A stretch of DNA of 64,000 nt, taken from the NCBI GenBank assembly GCA_910575795.1, contig CAJTGE010000028.1, forward strand, positions 1 to 64,000, in the 5' to 3' direction. How positions within the stretch are numbered: the first letter of the stretch is position 1; each line of letters opens with the position of its first letter. The stretch comes from Clostridiaceae bacterium (GTDB taxonomy: Bacteria > Bacillota > Clostridia > Lachnospirales > Lachnospiraceae). This document shows positions 61,797 through 64,000 of this stretch, one piece after another. Under the pieces are notes generated by a model. That model searched no databases, had not been told where the DNA came from, and was given only the letters and a program-made list of their open reading frames with translations. Both the position numbers and the translations under genes were made by a program.

Positions 61797-62171
61797 CTAC
61801 AGCTCCTTTTTCCAGAGCCCGTGAAGGTTGCAATACTCATATGCAGCGACCGCGCTGTCGCTGTCTGCCAGGGCAAACACCGCCTCCGGCTTTGTATCCG
61901 GCTTTAAATATTTGATCTGGACGCCTTCCTTTGTTTCGAGAGCCACCCACTGGATATAGTGCTTTTCCATCATCGGATGCTCGGCCTCTCCCACATTGAC
62001 CGTCACCTTTGTCCCTTCCACTTTTACAACCGGGACATGCTTTTCAAACGCGCCGTCCGTAATTCCCGGCAGCAGCTCCTTCATCTTCTCTCCGCAGCAC
62101 ATCACCGGGACATGGTTGTCCTGAACCATGGTAATGATATTGCCGCAATGCCCGCAAATAAAAAATTTCAT
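61797..62171 (-). CDS. dfx: Desulfoferrodoxin / superoxide reductase (124 aa)
   Basis: Rubredoxin-like centre I: CGHCG (residues 6-10) and MCCGEKM (near 29). Catalytic centre II: His residues in EKHVPVVKV and EHPMMEKHYIQWVAL, with the Cys and His ligands in YEYCNLHGLWK near the end. It reduces superoxide to peroxide without making oxygen, a defence typical of strict anaerobes. The start follows AAGGAGG. Monocistronic. Confidence 0.95.
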   Translation of the reverse strand: MKFFICGHCGNIITMVQDNHVPVMCCGEKMKELLPGITDGAFEKHVPVVKVEGTKVTVNVGEAEHPMMEKHYIQWVALETKEGVQIKYLKPDTKPEAVFALADSDSAVAAYEYCNLHGLWKKEL

Positions 62172-62337
62172 AAAAACCTCCTTATTCGGTTCCTTCCAGC
62201 CGCGCCCGGCCTCCCCGGCCGCCGGCCTATTTTCGTTTATCTCTTTTCATTATACGCATATTTTCCACAACAGTAAAGGACTTTCCGCTGATTCTTCAAA
62301 TTGATTCTGCAAATCTGTGCGTTTCTCTTCCTGTATC

Positions 62338-62856
62338 CTAAAAATCAGTCCCGGCCTCCTCAGCCGCCGAACGGCTTCTCTCCTCAAGAATCTCCCTTAC
62401 CTCCCCCGCCGGCACGCCGAGCGCGACGGCCATCTCTTCCTCCAATGTCTTTTCCACCAGGCTCATCATCTGCATATCGCGGGAAGGCAGCTTCTTCCCG
62501 GCGCGGCTGCGGCGCTCCCTTCTCTGGTAGAGCTCCTTGGCAATCCGCACCAGATTGATGTAGTCCTGCGAGTAAAACGCCTCCTTGTATTCCTGCGCGC
62601 GCTGCTTCTCATCCTGAATCTGCAGCGGCTCGATCTCCCCGAAGCCTGCGATCAGGGCCTCAGCCGCTTCCCTTGAAAGCACGGGACGCAGCACGCCCTC
62701 TGTCTTCTCTATCGGCACATAGATTTTCTCCGACTTGTCCCGAATCGGCAAAAGCACAAGGTACTGCCGCTTTGCTCCCGTGAAATCCATCTCCGCAATT
62801 TCATCCACCCTGCACACCTTCCCGCTCCAGTGTACCGTATAATCTCCTTTATTCAT
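62338..62856 (-). CDS. CarD/CdnL-type transcription factor (172 aa)
   Basis: N-terminal RNA polymerase-interacting Tudor-like domain (residues ~1-60: MNKGDYTVHWSGKVCRVDEI, YLVLLPIRDKSEKIYVPIEK) and a helical C-terminal domain (LSREAAEALIAGFGEIEPLQ, RRERRSRAGKKLPSRDMQMM). CarD proteins bind polymerase beta and stabilise open complexes, affecting rRNA and stress genes. The gene stands alone and its start follows AAAAAGGAGG. Confidence 0.9.
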   Translation of the reverse strand: MNKGDYTVHWSGKVCRVDEIAEMDFTGAKRQYLVLLPIRDKSEKIYVPIEKTEGVLRPVLSREAAEALIAGFGEIEPLQIQDEKQRAQEYKEAFYSQDYINLVRIAKELYQRRERRSRAGKKLPSRDMQMMSLVEKTLEEEMAVALGVPAGEVREILEERSRSAAEEAGTDF

Positions 62857-63331
62857 GCGTATTCAGCCTCCTTTTTCTGTGCAGACACGTCAACATACTC
62901 CCTGCGGACTTCTGTTCTGATCCGCCCTCCGGCGTTACAGCGCCGGGCCGCGGGCCGAACCGTGATATTTCCTTGTCTTTATTAGCATTTCACATTCTGA
63001 TAATAGAATACCACCTTTTCCCAAATTTATATAAGGTTTTTTTTATTTTCGTGATTATTGCCCAGATTAGGGCGGGGACTATTTGTACATTTTTACCAAT
63101 CCATATGAATGATGTACAGAAATTGTGCCTGCTGCTCCCGGGTTTGACCCAAGGAGGACCGCAGTCTGTGACCCTTGCTCACAACAAAACCGCTGCGCCG
63201 GGGGCTGAACGGTTACTAAATATTCCGCAATTTTTCGCCCGCATTGCTATTTTTCCTTCAACATGGTAATATTATTAGATATAGAGCCGCGCTGTTTTCC
63301 TTCCTGCCCGGAGCTGACTGGAGGTTAATAC
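62857..63331. other. Intergenic region without a supported gene
   Basis: A 475-bp gap between divergent carD and yihY-type genes. AT-rich from 62980 to 63060 and 63200 to 63290. A weak promoter-like pair TTCAAC-N17-TATAGA is near 63260. I see no gene, RNA or terminator. Confidence 0.5.
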
Positions 63332-64000
63332 ATGATTGGATTTCTTCTGCAGTGCAAAAAAGTACAAGAAGCGTTTGTCAGGGATGAGGTCACGGTTTAC
63401 GCCGCGCAGGCCTCCTTTTTCGTCGTTCTCTCATGTTTTCCGTTTCTCATGATCCTGCTAAGCCTGATTCAGATGATCCCCTCTGTGACGCGGGCGGATC
63501 TGCTTCTGGTGATTGCAAAGCTCGTTCCGGAGCGGATCTATCCGCTCCTGGAGTCCATTGTCCTGGATCTGCACACAGCCTCCCCGGGCGCGATTCTGTC
63601 TGTGACCACGATCGCGACGCTCTGGTCCGCCGCGCGCGGAATGCTGGGCATTGAGCGCGGCTTAAACCGCATCGCAGGCTGCAAAAAGCGGCCGAACTTT
63701 GTGCTCAGCCGCCTGATTAATTCCATTTATACGATTGTGTTTCTGGCAGTCTGCATCGCCTCGCTGATCCTCATGGTGTTCGGCTTTGCCCTGCAGCAGC
63801 TTCTGCTGAAATACATCCCGCTTTTAAGCTTCATCGCCCGGCATCTGATAAGCCTGCAGACGATCTCCGCCCTGGCGATCCTGATCGTCTTTTTCATGGC
63901 GCTCTACACCTGGCTGCCCTATGAGCGGCAGATCCTGCGAAAACAGCTTCCGGGCGCGCTGTTCTCCACTGCCGGATGGATCGTGTGCTCCTTTGGCTTT
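63332..64000 (+). CDS. YihY/BrkB-family inner membrane protein, 3' truncated by window
   Basis: Starts at ATG 63332 with GGAGGTTAATAC. The visible 223 residues show four to five membrane helices and the family pattern DEVTVYAAQASFFVVLSCFP near residue 18, ATLWSAARGMLGIERGLNRI near residue 95, and LYTWLPYERQ near 200. Older annotations call it ribonuclease BN, which is not supported; it is a membrane protein of uncertain function. The end lies beyond 64000. Confidence 0.9.
   Translation, partial: MIGFLLQCKKVQEAFVRDEVTVYAAQASFFVVLSCFPFLMILLSLIQMIPSVTRADLLLVIAKLVPERIYPLLESIVLDLHTASPGAILSVTTIATLWSAARGMLGIERGLNRIAGCKKRPNFVLSRLINSIYTIVFLAVCIASLILMVFGFALQQLLLKYIPLLSFIARHLISLQTISALAILIVFFMALYTWLPYERQILRKQLPGALFSTAGWIVCSFGF

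Noticed and set aside
1..64000. tRNA, rRNA and replication origin signals
   Set aside because: I looked for clover-leaf arms, rRNA core text and DnaA-box clusters and saw none that I could support.

Overview
The window looks like a chromosomal segment of an anaerobic Bacillota, most likely class Clostridia and close to Lachnospiraceae. The basis is strong AGGAGG-type ribosome binding sites, frequent GTG/TTG starts, GC-rich genes with AT-rich gaps, and marker families: LoaP-like NusG paralogs, a two-component queuosine salvage operon, desulfoferrodoxin, CarD, U32 peptidase and a FtsW-PBP pair. No rRNA, tRNA or CRISPR array was seen.

Region 1 (1-6.7 kb, minus strand) is the head of an exopolysaccharide locus. 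A sugar transferase runs off the left edge. Upstream of it lie a small zinc-ribbon protein and two tandem NusG-family antiterminators. A set of UDP-glucose 6-dehydrogenase, UDP-xylose synthase and UDP-glucuronate epimerase makes UDP-GlcA, UDP-Xyl and UDP-GalA. Between the sugar genes and the first antiterminator, two 25-bp near-palindromes in inverted orientation flank 153 bp. That segment holds a near-consensus promoter pointing away from the polysaccharide genes. It looks like a phase-variable invertible promoter captured in the OFF state.

Region 2 (6.8-39 kb) is mostly ordinary chromosome: a decayed AAA ATPase, YitT, a Na/Pi transporter with a PhoR/PhoB-like pair, M32 carboxypeptidase, a SleB-type hydrolase, NUDIX, PBP with FtsW/RodA, U32 peptidase, ZapA, RuvAB, a YprB-like exonuclease, cold shock protein, Hsp33 and a methyltransferase. 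It continues with a queuosine salvage operon (queK-qrtT-queL) under a preQ1-I riboswitch, a MATE relic, purEMND and a chemotaxis receptor. A dispersed structured repeat occurs three times (22.9, 27.1 and 39.5 kb).

Region 3 (39.6-57.2 kb, minus strand) is the most unusual part. It is one long, tightly packed operon that resembles a contractile injection system, but with a divergent gene set. From its promoter it reads: a large sheath-like protein, an Hcp-like tube protein, two FHA proteins, two degenerate PP2C-like proteins, baseplate-like proteins, an Hsp70/actin-fold ATPase, a PAAR-like DUF4280 tip, VgrG, an HNH-nuclease-like putative effector, and pentapeptide and small putative immunity proteins. 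No ClpV, TssJLM or Ser/Thr kinase is visible.

Region 4 (57.5-64 kb) holds an Rpn-type nuclease/transposase and a graveyard made of a truncated flippase, a frameshifted IS and a gutted tyrosine recombinase beside a palindrome. It ends with desulfoferrodoxin, CarD and a YihY-family membrane protein cut by the right edge.
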